From JAYPLE01 sp047627515 (lineage in GTDB: Bacteria > Bacteroidota > Bacteroidia > Cytophagales > Cyclobacteriaceae): a DNA stretch of 45,864 bases. Within the stretch, counting starts at the first letter, position 1. Every line of letters starts with the position of its first letter. The translations under genes and the position numbers were made by a program. This document shows, one piece after another, positions 8,722 through 16,383 of this stretch. The notes under the pieces are model-generated. The model made no database searches and was not told the origin of the DNA. It saw only the letters and a list, made by a program, of their open reading frames with translations. The DNA lies in assembly GCA_047627515.1 (NCBI GenBank), contig JBLHTU010000008.1:1-45864 (forward strand). Reading direction: 5' to 3'.

Positions 8722-9009
8722 ATGGTGCAGTATGATTTTGTCTACAATAGGAAGAAAAAACTCAATCGAGATGGTAAATCACTAGTTCAACTTCGATGCT
8801 ACAAGCATGGTAAAAGCAAGTATTATGGTACGGATGTGCGTATTCAACCTGAATATTGGGAAAACTAGAAAGCATTAAAGTCTCAGAAGGTGCACCGAAG
8901 TGGGCGAGTCTCTCAAGAACAGGCAGTTGAGCAGCAGACATCTGCCGACTTAGCGCTTGGTGGCAAGAGTATTTTCTTTCTTGTTTATGTCTTTAAGAAA
9001 AATCAATAA
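8722..9009 (+). pseudogene. Tyrosine recombinase/integrase N-terminal remnant
   Basis: From the ATG at 8722 the frame encodes MVQYDFVYNRKKKLNRDG, then KSLVQLRCYKHGKSKYYGT and DVRIQPEYWEN. This is the arm-DNA-binding N-terminal domain found on Bacteroidota phage/ICE integrases (K-x-G-K-x-x-I/V-x-L-R, then G-T-x-V-x-P-E-x-W). A TAG stop at 8866-8868 cuts it after 48 residues. The same frame stays integrase-like for about 25 codons (KALKSQKVHRSGRVS...) and then loses resemblance before a TAA at 9007-9009. The SAM-like and catalytic domains (R..HxxR..Y) are absent, so the gene is dead. Position just inside the tRNA and the phased repeats fits an element integrase. Confidence 0.75.
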
Positions 9010-9104
9010 TAGTCCAACAATCTGAAAAGTGAGGGCCAATGATTTATTTCTTCCTTCTCTTATTGATAACTCACTCAATAATAAGTTTACTGCTTGAATT
9101 GATT

Positions 9105-9169
9105 GATTCCTACGGAATGACTTCTTAATGTTCATAGGCTCCACTTGTCCGCCGTCATTCAATGGAGGA
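9105..9169. repeat. 65-bp imperfect direct repeat, copy 1
   Basis: Ungapped alignment with 16155-16219 gives 49 matches in 65 positions. The first 23 bases contain the palindrome ATTCC-TAC-GGAAT and recur a third time at 16109-16131. The second half is bounded by GGCTCCA and AATGGAGGA. The two full copies bracket the island's cargo genes. Confidence 0.65.
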
Positions 9170-9307
9170 AACTCTCTGAGTCATCCCGTCAAGGATCTTC
9201 TCAAGGATTTAAGATTACGGTGGTTTTACAATGTTACTGTTCCCTAGAAATATCGCCAAGTGGAATAAAATGGTTAGTTCATAAGATGCAGTGTCAGTAT
9301 GATGGGC

Positions 9308-10054
9308 CTAAACAATGTGTTCAAGTTTATTCAATAAAGCCTCTTTTCTTCTCACAGCCACTGGTACAACTTCTCCATCGGCCATTATTAAAGTGATACC
9401 TTCTCGTTTATCTACTTTTTGTACATGATGTAGATTCACGAGATGAGATTGGTGTACGCGCATAAATTGCTGAGCGACCAATAGGTCATCATACTCTTTG
9501 AGTGGTTTAGAAATCGTAAGTTTCTGTTGATCTAAGGTATAGAAATGCGTGTAGTTTCCCGATCCTTCACATCGTATGATATCCTGAGGGTTTACCAGAT
9601 GAATGCTTTCTGTAGTTTTTAGTACCATTTTTCGGTGTGCAGGTTGATAATGCTGTAGGTTTTCAAGCAAAGTGTCTAAGGCAAGCAAGGCTGACGCCTT
9701 GTTTTTCCTTGCTTTTGTTACTGCAGCAACCAGGTCTTCAGGAACTACTGGCTTAAGTAAGTAATCCGTGGCCGCGTATCGAAATGCTTTTACAGCATAT
9801 TGCTCGAAGGCAGTAAGAAAGATTACTGAGAAATCGGGTTTCTCCAGGCGTCTTAAGAGGTCGAAACCGGTGCCATCTTTCATTTTGATGTCCAGGAAGA
9901 TCATTTCTGGTTGGGTTTCCCTGATCAGGTGGATGCCGCTGTTGACGCCTTCCGCCTCTCCACAAACTACAATATCATCAAACATCAATTGAAGCATTTC
10001 CCGAATGGCATCCCGGGCATTTTTTTCATCGTCAATGATTAAGGTTCGAATCAT
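9308..10054 (-). CDS. LytTR-family response regulator
   Basis: 248 residues. The receiver domain (1-120) has the acidic pair D8/D9, the phosphoacceptor D55 in MIFLDIKMKD, a Thr in FLTAF and Lys101 in YLLKPV. The C-terminal LytTR DNA-binding domain (about 145-246) shows ECxGSGNYTHFYT, SKPLKEYDDLL and the end motif FMRVHQSHLVNLHHVQKVDKRE. These regulators usually bind two 9-bp direct repeats about 12 bp apart. The gene starts 8 bp after the sensor-kinase gene, so the two form one operon and almost certainly one phosphorelay. It is an island cargo gene, and a matching repeat lies in the divergent promoter region at 14221-14250. Confidence 0.95.
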   Translation of the reverse strand: MIRTLIIDDEKNARDAIREMLQLMFDDIVVCGEAEGVNSGIHLIRETQPEMIFLDIKMKDGTGFDLLRRLEKPDFSVIFLTAFEQYAVKAFRYAATDYLLKPVVPEDLVAAVTKARKNKASALLALDTLLENLQHYQPAHRKMVLKTTESIHLVNPQDIIRCEGSGNYTHFYTLDQQKLTISKPLKEYDDLLVAQQFMRVHQSHLVNLHHVQKVDKREGITLIMADGEVVPVAVRRKEALLNKLEHIV

Positions 10055-10062
10055 GGCTGCTT

Positions 10063-13000
10063 TTAGTTTTGAATTTCGACCACGGGTAATGTCAATGATA
10101 TCCGGGTACCGGTTGCTTTTTCGGCTTGTTCAGATAGGTTGGTTACCTGAAGTGTAAATTTTTTCTTGTATTGTTTACTTAACATTTCCAGTCTCCCCAG
10201 GGTAATGGTGACACTGTGTGATTTTTTGTCAGGCCCAATGTCTGATAGCTTAAAGCCTTTTCCGTTGTCCTCTATGACAATTTCCCAATGATTCTCTGTC
10301 AATCTGATGGCGCAGCTGATCCGACCTTTATAATCCAGGTTACTGATGCCATGGATGACAGCATTTTCTACAAATGGTTGCAGGATCATAGATGGTAGAC
10401 CAATTAATTCTATAGGCTCATCACAGGAAATATTAACGGCATAATCAAATTGTTCGTTATTTCTGACTCTTTGCAATTCCAGGTAGTAACGCAGCGTATC
10501 TTCTTCTTTCTCCAGTGAGACATATTCCTGACTCATATTGGATAGGTAGAGTCTCATCAAGCGCGCAAATTTTGACAGATGATCGCCCGCTATTTCTGGT
10601 TGCTTTTTGTAGATAAAACCCTGTATGGTAGTAAGCATGTTAAAAATGAAGTGAGGATTCATTTGAGAGAGTAACAGGCGTTGTCTTAAATTCAGGTTTT
10701 TTTCAGATATTCTAATGCGTGACAATTGGAGGTTCCACCAATAGGCAATCAATGCGAGGTTAAAAAGTACAAATGAGCTGATGAACCACCAGCTGGCCCA
10801 TACGGGTGGTTTGATTTTTAAATGAAAACCAAAGGCATCTGCATAGGCTTCGTTTTCTCGCTTGACCAGGAAAGAGTAGTTCCCATGAGAGATTTTGGTA
10901 TAGGTTACCGTATTGGAAGTGGTAGTGACCCAGTCTTTATCTACTCCTGTGAGCATGTAAGTATAGTGGGTGTTTTTCTCTTCAACATCCATAGTTGAGA
11001 ACTGTATGTTGAAGAAATTTTCCTGTGGATCGAGTTCAATTTGATCTCCATTTCTGATTTGGAGCATTTGATCATTTCCTGTAGTTTGAAATGTAGTGAC
11101 CTGTATCTGCGTTTTTGGCGCTTTGGTAAATACTGTCATGGGGTCTAATTGGAAATACCCCCTGTCACTGCCGATATTGAGTAGACCTTCTCGGGAAGAA
11201 AAAATACCTCCGGTAAATGACAGGTTATCCGTTTCAAATGCAGGCGTTAGGTTGCTGACTTCACTGGTAGTTAAGTTGATTTTCAAAATATGATGCTGGG
11301 TGACAACCCACAAGTCTCCATTTATATCTTCGGACAATCCTAAAATACTTTCTTTAGGTATCAGAGAAGCAAACTCAGGAATGTCAAAGCGACTTGCTGC
11401 GTTGTTGAAATGATTGAGTACTTCCCCGCCGACATAAATTTCCCCATTTGAAAGCTGACAAAAAGCCAATGCGGATGTTCCATAGAATCCATGGTCCTTT
11501 GTGAAGTGCTCGACTGTTTGATTTTCAATATCAATTTTGTTGACTCCTTTATTGGTGGTGCCAGTCCATAAGGAGGCCCCTCGTTGATCTTTGACGGTGA
11601 AGCTGGTAAGATGAGACGTGATCATGTCATCAGGGACGAGGTTGTAGGCGTTAATTTCCCCATGCCTATCTATTTCATATAATCCTTTTTCGGATGCAAG
11701 GAAATAATTATCCTCCAATGCAATGATTTGATAAACAGTGATGCCGTTCAAATAAGGTAGTTTTTCAAAAGTTCCGTCCATTGAATTAAAAGAAAAAATC
11801 CCCTGATCTGTGGCTAACCAAACCATCTGCGATTGATTGGGTTTGATCGCATCATAAATGACATTACTACTCAGCCCTTGGTGAAAAGCAGTAGAGAAAT
11901 CATAATAAGTTACACTGTCTGTTGTCCCATCGTAATATGAAAACCCTTGAGGGTGGGTGATGATTAAGTTTGTTTGATCCATTGCTACGATCTTATCTAT
12001 TTTCTTCACTTGTCCATTAAATGATGCCCTGGTTTCATTTTGGGTCCATTTGAAGGATGCTCTGTCGAAGGTCCATAATAGGTCATTGGTTGTGGCAAGC
12101 AGTCGGTTGTTATCCACATTGGTCAGGTTGAAGATTCCCTCTTCGTTGGGCCCATTAACAATATGCTCTAGTTGCCAATCTTCTGTCAGTCTAAAAAGAC
12201 CTTCTTTGCTCCCTAACCATATTTCATTGGTATCAGGCAGGTATGCGATTGATTGGAAAACCTTTTGAGATAAGAATTTGAAGTCCGGGTCTTGTTGTTT
12301 CCGATAATAAACCCCCTGATCGGTCAGCAAAAACACAGTTTCTTTCGCTGTATACATCTCGTGGATATTGAATTGAGTGGGTAGCTCGGCAGCTGCTAAC
12401 TTAAAGTGTGAACGATCATAGGTATAGGCATTGGATTGATACCCGGTGTAGGTATGGCTCTCTAAGTTAAACTGATAGACGAGGTTGATATGACTGTCAA
12501 GCCAGAGGTTTTTACCATCAAAGACCATTTTTTTGATGGGTGCATCTACCGGATGGTAAAGCTTTTTCCAGGTGTTGGGAAGGAATTCATTCTTGTGTTT
12601 ATCAAATAAGTATAATCCGCGGCCGCCCCAAATGCCCGTGACCAATAAGCTGTCATTGAAGTCTTCAAAATCATTGTACCAATCTATTTTTCTGGAGTTT
12701 TGTAAGACGGCGAAATTTTCAAAAGTATGTTTTTCAGGATGTAGTCGCTGGAATCCACGGCCAATCCAATGGCCAATCCATATAGTACCGTTCGGACTTT
12801 CATGGAGGGCAGAGATTCTGTTGGAAAGAAGATCGCTGTTCTCCTTTGTCCATCGTTCAAACTGTTCGGAGCTATTGGTCTTTAGGTTTAACCCACCACC
12901 CATGGTGCCAATCCATAAACTGTTATTCTGATCTTCAAGAAAAGTGGTCACATGATCATCACTCAAAGATTGCTTGTGATAGGGCAAGTGTCTGAAATGT

Positions 13001-14037
13001 CTGATTGTGTTATTGTTTTCAGACCAGATGCTGATCCCATTTTGAGTGCCAGCCCATATGCGACCCTGCTGATCTTTAAAAACACATTTGATATGATTGT
13101 CAGACAGTGAATAGGAATCACTTTCGAAGTGGGCATATTTGGTGAATAATTGATGGTCAAGGTTATATCTGTATAACCCACTTCCGGTGGCCAACCAGAG
13201 GTTTTGATGATCGTCCTCTACCATGTCGTAGGTAGAAGTAGCCAATACTTTTTTGAACTGATTTTTTACCTTATCATAGATATAGGCACCGTCTGTAGCA
13301 CCGGTCCAAAAATTACCCTGACTGTCCTCAAAATAAAAGGCCACATCTTTATCTCTTTTTTTTGTGGGGTCTTCAGGAGCATTTTCTATGGTCCTCAGGG
13401 TATTGGATTTAGGGTCCAGATACATAGGCCCTATACCCCGACCACCCACCCAAAGTGTCCCTTCACTGTCTCTATATAAAGTATGATAGTCGTAATACGC
13501 TTGATGGATCCTTTGATGTGGATATAGCTGAGTGGTTTCTACGTTATAGTCCATTTGTTGAAGGATGCCATCCAGGGTTTCAACCCATAGAAAGTCTTTT
13601 TCGGGAAGCAGAGCTCGCACGTAGGGATTGCTGATACCTCTCCCGGATTCTGTAATTAGTGGAATTTTTTCAAAACACTCATTGGCGGGATCAAACCGAT
13701 TAAGTCCCTGATGCGTGGCTACCCATAGGATCCCGGAGGGATCAAAAGCAAGGTCCATGATATAATTATTGGAAAGACTGCAACTATCCAATCCATTTCT
13801 AAAGGTGATGAAATTTTGGCCATCAAAACGTACCAGTCCATTGCGGGTACCTATCCACATGAAGCCGCGATCATCTTCTACTATGACTGTCACCTGTTTA
13901 TCTGGTAGGCCCTCTTTCAAGCCTATCCTGTGAAAGCGAGCATAATAATCAATGGTCAGGTCAGTTGCTATCAAAGATTTAGCTAGTATTCCCAGCAAGA
14001 TGAATAGCATCAATTTATGTAAACTGTAACCGGTCAT
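10063..14037 (-). CDS. Two-component sensor kinase with Reg_prop propeller, Y_Y_Y domain and LytS-type histidine kinase
   Basis: 1324 residues from the ATG at 14037; a TTG at 14091 extends the frame but spoils the signal peptide (MTGYSLHKLMLFILLGILAKSLIA). The periplasmic part is a long run of Reg_prop beta-propeller repeats (FMWIGTRNGLVRFD, ILWVATHQGLNRFDP, LWVGGRGIGPMYLD and others), ending in a Y_Y_Y module (HYTYMLTGVDKDWVTT...HGNYSFLV). One membrane helix (WFISSFVLFNLALIAYW) leads to a His_kinase domain with the phosphoacceptor in QMNPHFIFN (about residue 1113) and an HATPase domain (PFVENAVIHG, DNGKGF). Similar proteins in Bacteroidota often sense polymers or their breakdown products, usually as hybrids; this one instead has its regulator encoded separately 8 bp downstream. 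The ligand is unknown. Confidence 0.95.
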   Translation of the reverse strand: MTGYSLHKLMLFILLGILAKSLIATDLTIDYYARFHRIGLKEGLPDKQVTVIVEDDRGFMWIGTRNGLVRFDGQNFITFRNGLDSCSLSNNYIMDLAFDPSGILWVATHQGLNRFDPANECFEKIPLITESGRGISNPYVRALLPEKDFLWVETLDGILQQMDYNVETTQLYPHQRIHQAYYDYHTLYRDSEGTLWVGGRGIGPMYLDPKSNTLRTIENAPEDPTKKRDKDVAFYFEDSQGNFWTGATDGAYIYDKVKNQFKKVLATSTYDMVEDDHQNLWLATGSGLYRYNLDHQLFTKYAHFESDSYSLSDNHIKCVFKDQQGRIWAGTQNGISIWSENNNTIRHFRHLPYHKQSLSDDHVTTFLEDQNNSLWIGTMGGGLNLKTNSSEQFERWTKENSDLLSNRISALHESPNGTIWIGHWIGRGFQRLHPEKHTFENFAVLQNSRKIDWYNDFEDFNDSLLVTGIWGGRGLYLFDKHKNEFLPNTWKKLYHPVDAPIKKMVFDGKNLWLDSHINLVYQFNLESHTYTGYQSNAYTYDRSHFKLAAAELPTQFNIHEMYTAKETVFLLTDQGVYYRKQQDPDFKFLSQKVFQSIAYLPDTNEIWLGSKEGLFRLTEDWQLEHIVNGPNEEGIFNLTNVDNNRLLATTNDLLWTFDRASFKWTQNETRASFNGQVKKIDKIVAMDQTNLIITHPQGFSYYDGTTDSVTYYDFSTAFHQGLSSNVIYDAIKPNQSQMVWLATDQGIFSFNSMDGTFEKLPYLNGITVYQIIALEDNYFLASEKGLYEIDRHGEINAYNLVPDDMITSHLTSFTVKDQRGASLWTGTTNKGVNKIDIENQTVEHFTKDHGFYGTSALAFCQLSNGEIYVGGEVLNHFNNAASRFDIPEFASLIPKESILGLSEDINGDLWVVTQHHILKINLTTSEVSNLTPAFETDNLSFTGGIFSSREGLLNIGSDRGYFQLDPMTVFTKAPKTQIQVTTFQTTGNDQMLQIRNGDQIELDPQENFFNIQFSTMDVEEKNTHYTYMLTGVDKDWVTTTSNTVTYTKISHGNYSFLVKRENEAYADAFGFHLKIKPPVWASWWFISSFVLFNLALIAYWWNLQLSRIRISEKNLNLRQRLLLSQMNPHFIFNMLTTIQGFIYKKQPEIAGDHLSKFARLMRLYLSNMSQEYVSLEKEEDTLRYYLELQRVRNNEQFDYAVNISCDEPIELIGLPSMILQPFVENAVIHGISNLDYKGRISCAIRLTENHWEIVIEDNGKGFKLSDIGPDKKSHSVTITLGRLEMLSKQYKKKFTLQVTNLSEQAEKATGTRISLTLPVVEIQN

Positions 14038-14220
14038 TTCACAGGTTTTTATCACTTGAAATCGGTCATAATTCGTTTTGAAAAATCTCAAAATGAACGG
14101 TTGGTAAACTACGACATGTGAAGTCTTTATTCACTGATAATTAGCAGTTTGGGCGATAAGATTCGTCAGTATTCTGCGGTTTTAGCGCGTATATATTTTG
14201 CACTTCAAAAGCATTTTACT

Positions 14221-14250
14221 ACGGATTTGTGGCAAACTATCACGGATATA
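14221..14250. promoter_or_regulatory. Candidate LytTR operator (two 9-bp repeats, 12-bp spacer)
   Basis: ACGGATTTG (14221-14229) and ACGGATATA (14242-14250) match at 7 of 9 positions and are separated by exactly 12 bp. This is the geometry known for LytTR regulators such as AgrA. The site lies 78 bp before the ATG at 14328, in the region between that gene and the divergent sensor-kinase gene. The sequence is seen; binding by the regulator at 9308-10054 is inferred. Confidence 0.5.
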
Positions 14251-14256
14251 CATTTC
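14226..14256 (+). promoter_or_regulatory. Possible Bacteroidota-type promoter for the redoxin-like/lipoprotein operon
   Basis: TTTG (14226-14229) and TACATTTC (14249-14256) are 19 bp apart. They match the Bacteroidota sigma pattern TTTG / TAnnTTTG except for the last base. The element overlaps the proposed LytTR site, and transcription would begin near 14263. AAGTCTGTT occurs twice with an 11-bp period at 14289-14297 and 14300-14308 in the presumed leader. Confidence 0.35.
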
Positions 14257-14327
14257 GTAGGAAAAAAATGATTTCTATGAGTCACTTTAAGTCTGTTAAA
14301 AGTCTGTTTCATTAAATCATTAAAATC

Positions 14328-15116
14328 ATGAAAAAATTAACATCTATTGTAACACTATTATTGTTAGTCTTTGTTGTATTGGCCGGAAAACCCCCAGTGG
14401 TCCCGGAGGTCATACTGATTGGTGTCGGTGAGAAAAACCCAACCTTCAATGAATCACTATACCCACATTTAAAATTCTATTATACACCAGGTCTTCAGTC
14501 GCAGGCAGCTGTGGGTTCTACAGGGAAGTCACTCATGGCACTTACAGGATCTGCTATTCGCGAGAGTTTTGTGGGAGACCCCAAGTTTTTACAAGATGTC
14601 AATGATGAGTTTGAAATGAAGGGTACCTGGTTCATTTTCGATAAAAATGGTGTCTGCTATAATCACGGATACGATATCGGAAGAAGAGGTGAATACTTAA
14701 AAACTGTAGGAGTGAATAAGAAAAGCACAGAGATTGGTGATACGTTCATTGAATTAATGAAAAAGGATAAAACGGCAAAATTGAGTGCTAAAAATATTGT
14801 CATAAGGAAAAACGCTCTTTCTGTCAATGAGGACTTTTTGATTGGTCAAAAAATGCCTGAATACAAGGTGTATGATCTTAAGAATGAATCAGTATCCATT
14901 AAATCAATCACAGAATCCGGGAAACCAGTGATTCTGATATTCTTTCAACTTCCTAGCGATATTGATATGCAAGAGGCAAAAGAAAGTGGTGCTGGTAAAA
15001 CAGGAAAACAATTTGGTGCAGCTATCGCAGCAGGCGCAGCAGGCGCTACACTCACTGGAATGTGTGAAACTATAGAAAGCGAATTTTTTGGCTATGATGC
15101 CAGAGAAAACATGTAA
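14328..15116 (+). CDS. Secreted redoxin-like protein lacking the CxxC active site
   Basis: 262 residues with a signal peptide (MKKLTSIVTLLLLVFVVLAG). The C-terminal part from about 171 (FLIGQKMPEYKVYDLKNE, then GKPVILIFFQL) has the opening of AhpC/TSA-redoxin folds. Where a CxxC would follow the strand there is PSDIDMQEAKES, and the only cysteines are C110 and C246. Next comes a small-residue segment (about 221-245: GAGKTGKQFG, AAIAAGAAGA). The first 160 residues include WFIFDKNGVCYNHGYDIG, which itself resembles part of a thioredoxin-like fold. It is therefore probably a periplasmic, non-catalytic thioredoxin-like protein. The lipoprotein gene begins 11 bp after its stop. Expression by the adjacent LytTR system is inferred from the upstream repeat. 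Confidence 0.7.
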   Translation: MKKLTSIVTLLLLVFVVLAGKPPVVPEVILIGVGEKNPTFNESLYPHLKFYYTPGLQSQAAVGSTGKSLMALTGSAIRESFVGDPKFLQDVNDEFEMKGTWFIFDKNGVCYNHGYDIGRRGEYLKTVGVNKKSTEIGDTFIELMKKDKTAKLSAKNIVIRKNALSVNEDFLIGQKMPEYKVYDLKNESVSIKSITESGKPVILIFFQLPSDIDMQEAKESGAGKTGKQFGAAIAAGAAGATLTGMCETIESEFFGYDARENM

Positions 15117-15127
15117 CACTCTTGATT

Positions 15128-15637
15128 ATGAAAAATCTAAAGTTTATCGTAACAGTCCTTCTTGCAGTATCATTGGTGTTTTTTTCAAGCTGTGATGCAT
15201 TAGAAGATGAAATTGAAATAGATTATTTTGAAGAATCTGAAGGTATGTACTCATATACCATGACGCAAACATTGTTAGCTAATCCTACCATTCATAATAC
15301 TGAAACCGGCACACTGAAAGTCAATAATCTAGCTGGAGATATTTGGTTTCAAATAGATCCAGAAACGGACAATCAGGGTGTTTTCACCTATGATGTGACA
15401 CCAGCTGGTAATGGTTATGTATTCAATATGCTAACGTTTACTGCCGCAGATTTTGAAGGAGATTACTATGATTGTAAAGGCATAGAATGTGCGTCTCTCG
15501 AAGGTGTGAATTATCACGGGATGTATGATTCGGAAAATCGAGAAATAACCTGCTCTATGAAAGTAGACTATACCCTCGATATATACGATGGATACAACTA
15601 CACCATTGAAATGGTAGCAACTAAAATTCAGGATTAA
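15128..15637 (+). CDS. Putative lipoprotein, island cargo
   Basis: 169 residues from the ATG at 15128; the TTG two codons earlier is less likely. The N-terminus MKNLKFIVTVLLAVSLVFFS followed by SC is a type II signal peptide with lipid-modified Cys22. The mature part is acidic and beta-rich (YSYTMTQTLLANPT, TGTLKVNNLAGDIWFQID, NREITCSMKVDYTL) with a Cys pair in YYDCKGIECAS that could form a disulfide. It looks like a small beta-barrel or lipocalin-like fold, but I do not recognise the family. It is co-transcribed with the redoxin-like gene (11 bp gap) and ends at a clear terminator. Likely location is the periplasm or outer membrane. Confidence 0.75.
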   Translation: MKNLKFIVTVLLAVSLVFFSSCDALEDEIEIDYFEESEGMYSYTMTQTLLANPTIHNTETGTLKVNNLAGDIWFQIDPETDNQGVFTYDVTPAGNGYVFNMLTFTAADFEGDYYDCKGIECASLEGVNYHGMYDSENREITCSMKVDYTLDIYDGYNYTIEMVATKIQD

Positions 15638-15676
15638 TAGCGCTGGGACTTATCCAGTGATTGTTATCATAGATGT

Positions 15677-15710
15677 AAAGGTCGGGAGATATTCTCCTGA
15701 CCTTTTCTCG
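15677..15710 (+). terminator. Intrinsic terminator after the lipoprotein gene
   Basis: A 13-bp stem, AAAGGTCGGGAGA with TCTCCTGACCTTT (one G-T pair), has a 3-nt loop (15690-15692) and runs into TTTTCTC. It ends the 14328-15637 operon. Confidence 0.8.
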
Positions 15711-15909
15711 TTAGGATGCGGGTATATTTCTTATCAAGGGCAGGTCAGACAGTACTGAATTTATTTCAGGCTGTAGTGACGATTTTAGGGGAGGTGAAGT
15801 TGACTCTCTCAGCGTCTTGCGGACGCTGAAGGGGGTGCAGTAAACGCAGGAAAATAGCTCGTAATTATTCGATGGCCGATTGCCTCGTGAGAAAGTAGCC
15901 CTTAATTCC

Positions 15910-15993
15910 AGCGTTTTTGTCTTTCAATGCTGCGTTTATATGATTTTGTTGAGCGTTTTTGTCACTTTATCCTTCGTTTATATGATTTTGTGT
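15910..15993. repeat. 42-bp tandem direct duplication
   Basis: Two adjacent 42-bp units (15910-15951, 15952-15993) share AGCGTTTTTGTC at the start and CGTTTATATGATTTTGT near the end, with a divergent centre. It lies in non-coding DNA. Two units with no spacer logic argue against a CRISPR. Confidence 0.8.
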
Positions 15994-16108
15994 GTAGTCC
16001 TAAAATAAGTTGACGCTAAAGTTGACCGCTGTGATAAAACTGCTGATACGCCGATTGGTCATCTCGTCATTGTTCTAAGGTTACTTTGATTGACTGCTAC
16101 GTGCATAA

Positions 16109-16131
16109 GATTCCTGCGGAATGACTTCTTA
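16109..16131. repeat. Short palindromic repeat (ATTCC...GGAAT type)
   Basis: GATTCCTGCGGAATGACTTC continues TTA. It matches 9105-9127 at 22 of 23 bases and the start of 16155-16219 at 19 of 23. It looks like a REP-like intergenic element. Confidence 0.65.
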
Positions 16132-16154
16132 GAGTAGTTAGTGCCTGAGTATAA

Positions 16155-16219
16155 GATTCTTATGGAATGACGTCTTATTGAAGATGGGCTCCAATCGTTG
16201 GCCGAAATGGAATGGAGGA
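16155..16219. repeat. 65-bp imperfect direct repeat, copy 2
   Basis: Partner of 9105-9169 (49 of 65 identical without gaps). It ends 2 bp before attachment-like copy 2, so it sits exactly at a presumed element boundary. Confidence 0.65.
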
Positions 16220-16221
16220 GG

Positions 16222-16236
16222 AGACGAATCACGAAC
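16222..16236 (+). repeat. Attachment-site-like repeat, copy 2 (internal)
   Basis: AGACGAATCACGAAC is identical to 8423-8437. The similarity continues into the trailer and the first terminator arm (GAAAGCCGAATTC against AAAAGGCCAAATTC), so this is a displaced, diverged tRNA 3' end plus terminator, not a chance match. Confidence 0.65.
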
Positions 16237-16268
16237 AAAAGGCCAAATTCAGCAGAGTTTGGCCTTTT
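16237..16268 (+). terminator. Terminator-like hairpin after attachment copy 2
   Basis: AAAAGGCCAAA (16237-16247) pairs perfectly with TTTGGCCTTTT (16258-16268), with a 10-nt loop. It is analogous in position to the tRNA-Lys terminator, but no complete tRNA precedes it. Confidence 0.75.
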
Positions 16269-16383
16269 AGTTTCATTACCAATCTAAAACAGCATATTAT
16301 TTCATCATTCAAGCAAAAAGAAACAGGTTGGGGGAATTCCTTATCAAAAAAGTTTGTTTTTAACCGATATCAATCTCATATAT

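Larger units (their letters stand above)
8590..9307. other. Largely non-coding left end of the island
   Basis: Apart from the integrase remnant (8722-9009) and a 65-bp repeat (9105-9169), I see no gene here. A partly degenerate inverted copy of the TCATTCC...GGAATC palindrome lies at about 9179-9200. The 70-aa minus-strand frame at 8950-9162 overlaps the remnant and the repeat and has no recognisable features. Confidence 0.6.
15711..16221. other. Repeat-rich non-coding stretch of the island
   Basis: No convincing gene is visible. It holds a hairpin CAGCGTC/GACGCTG at 15810-15828 without a T run, a 42-bp tandem duplication (15910-15993), two copies of the ATTCC...GGAAT palindromic repeat (16109-16131 and the start of 16155-16219), and ends at attachment-like copy 2. 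Confidence 0.65.

Noticed and set aside
8950..9162. 70-aa minus-strand ORF in the island's left end
   Set aside because: It overlaps the integrase remnant and the 65-bp repeat, has no recognisable features, and its composition looks random.
14038..14091. TTG start of the sensor kinase at 14091
   Set aside because: The extra residues are charged and precede a complete signal peptide that begins at the ATG at 14037.
15810..15828. Terminator at the AGCGTC hairpin
   Set aside because: It is followed by AAGGGGG rather than a T run on either strand, and the lipoprotein operon already ends at 15677-15710.
15910..15993. CRISPR array from the tandem repeat
   Set aside because: Only two adjacent units without unique spacers and no cas genes nearby.
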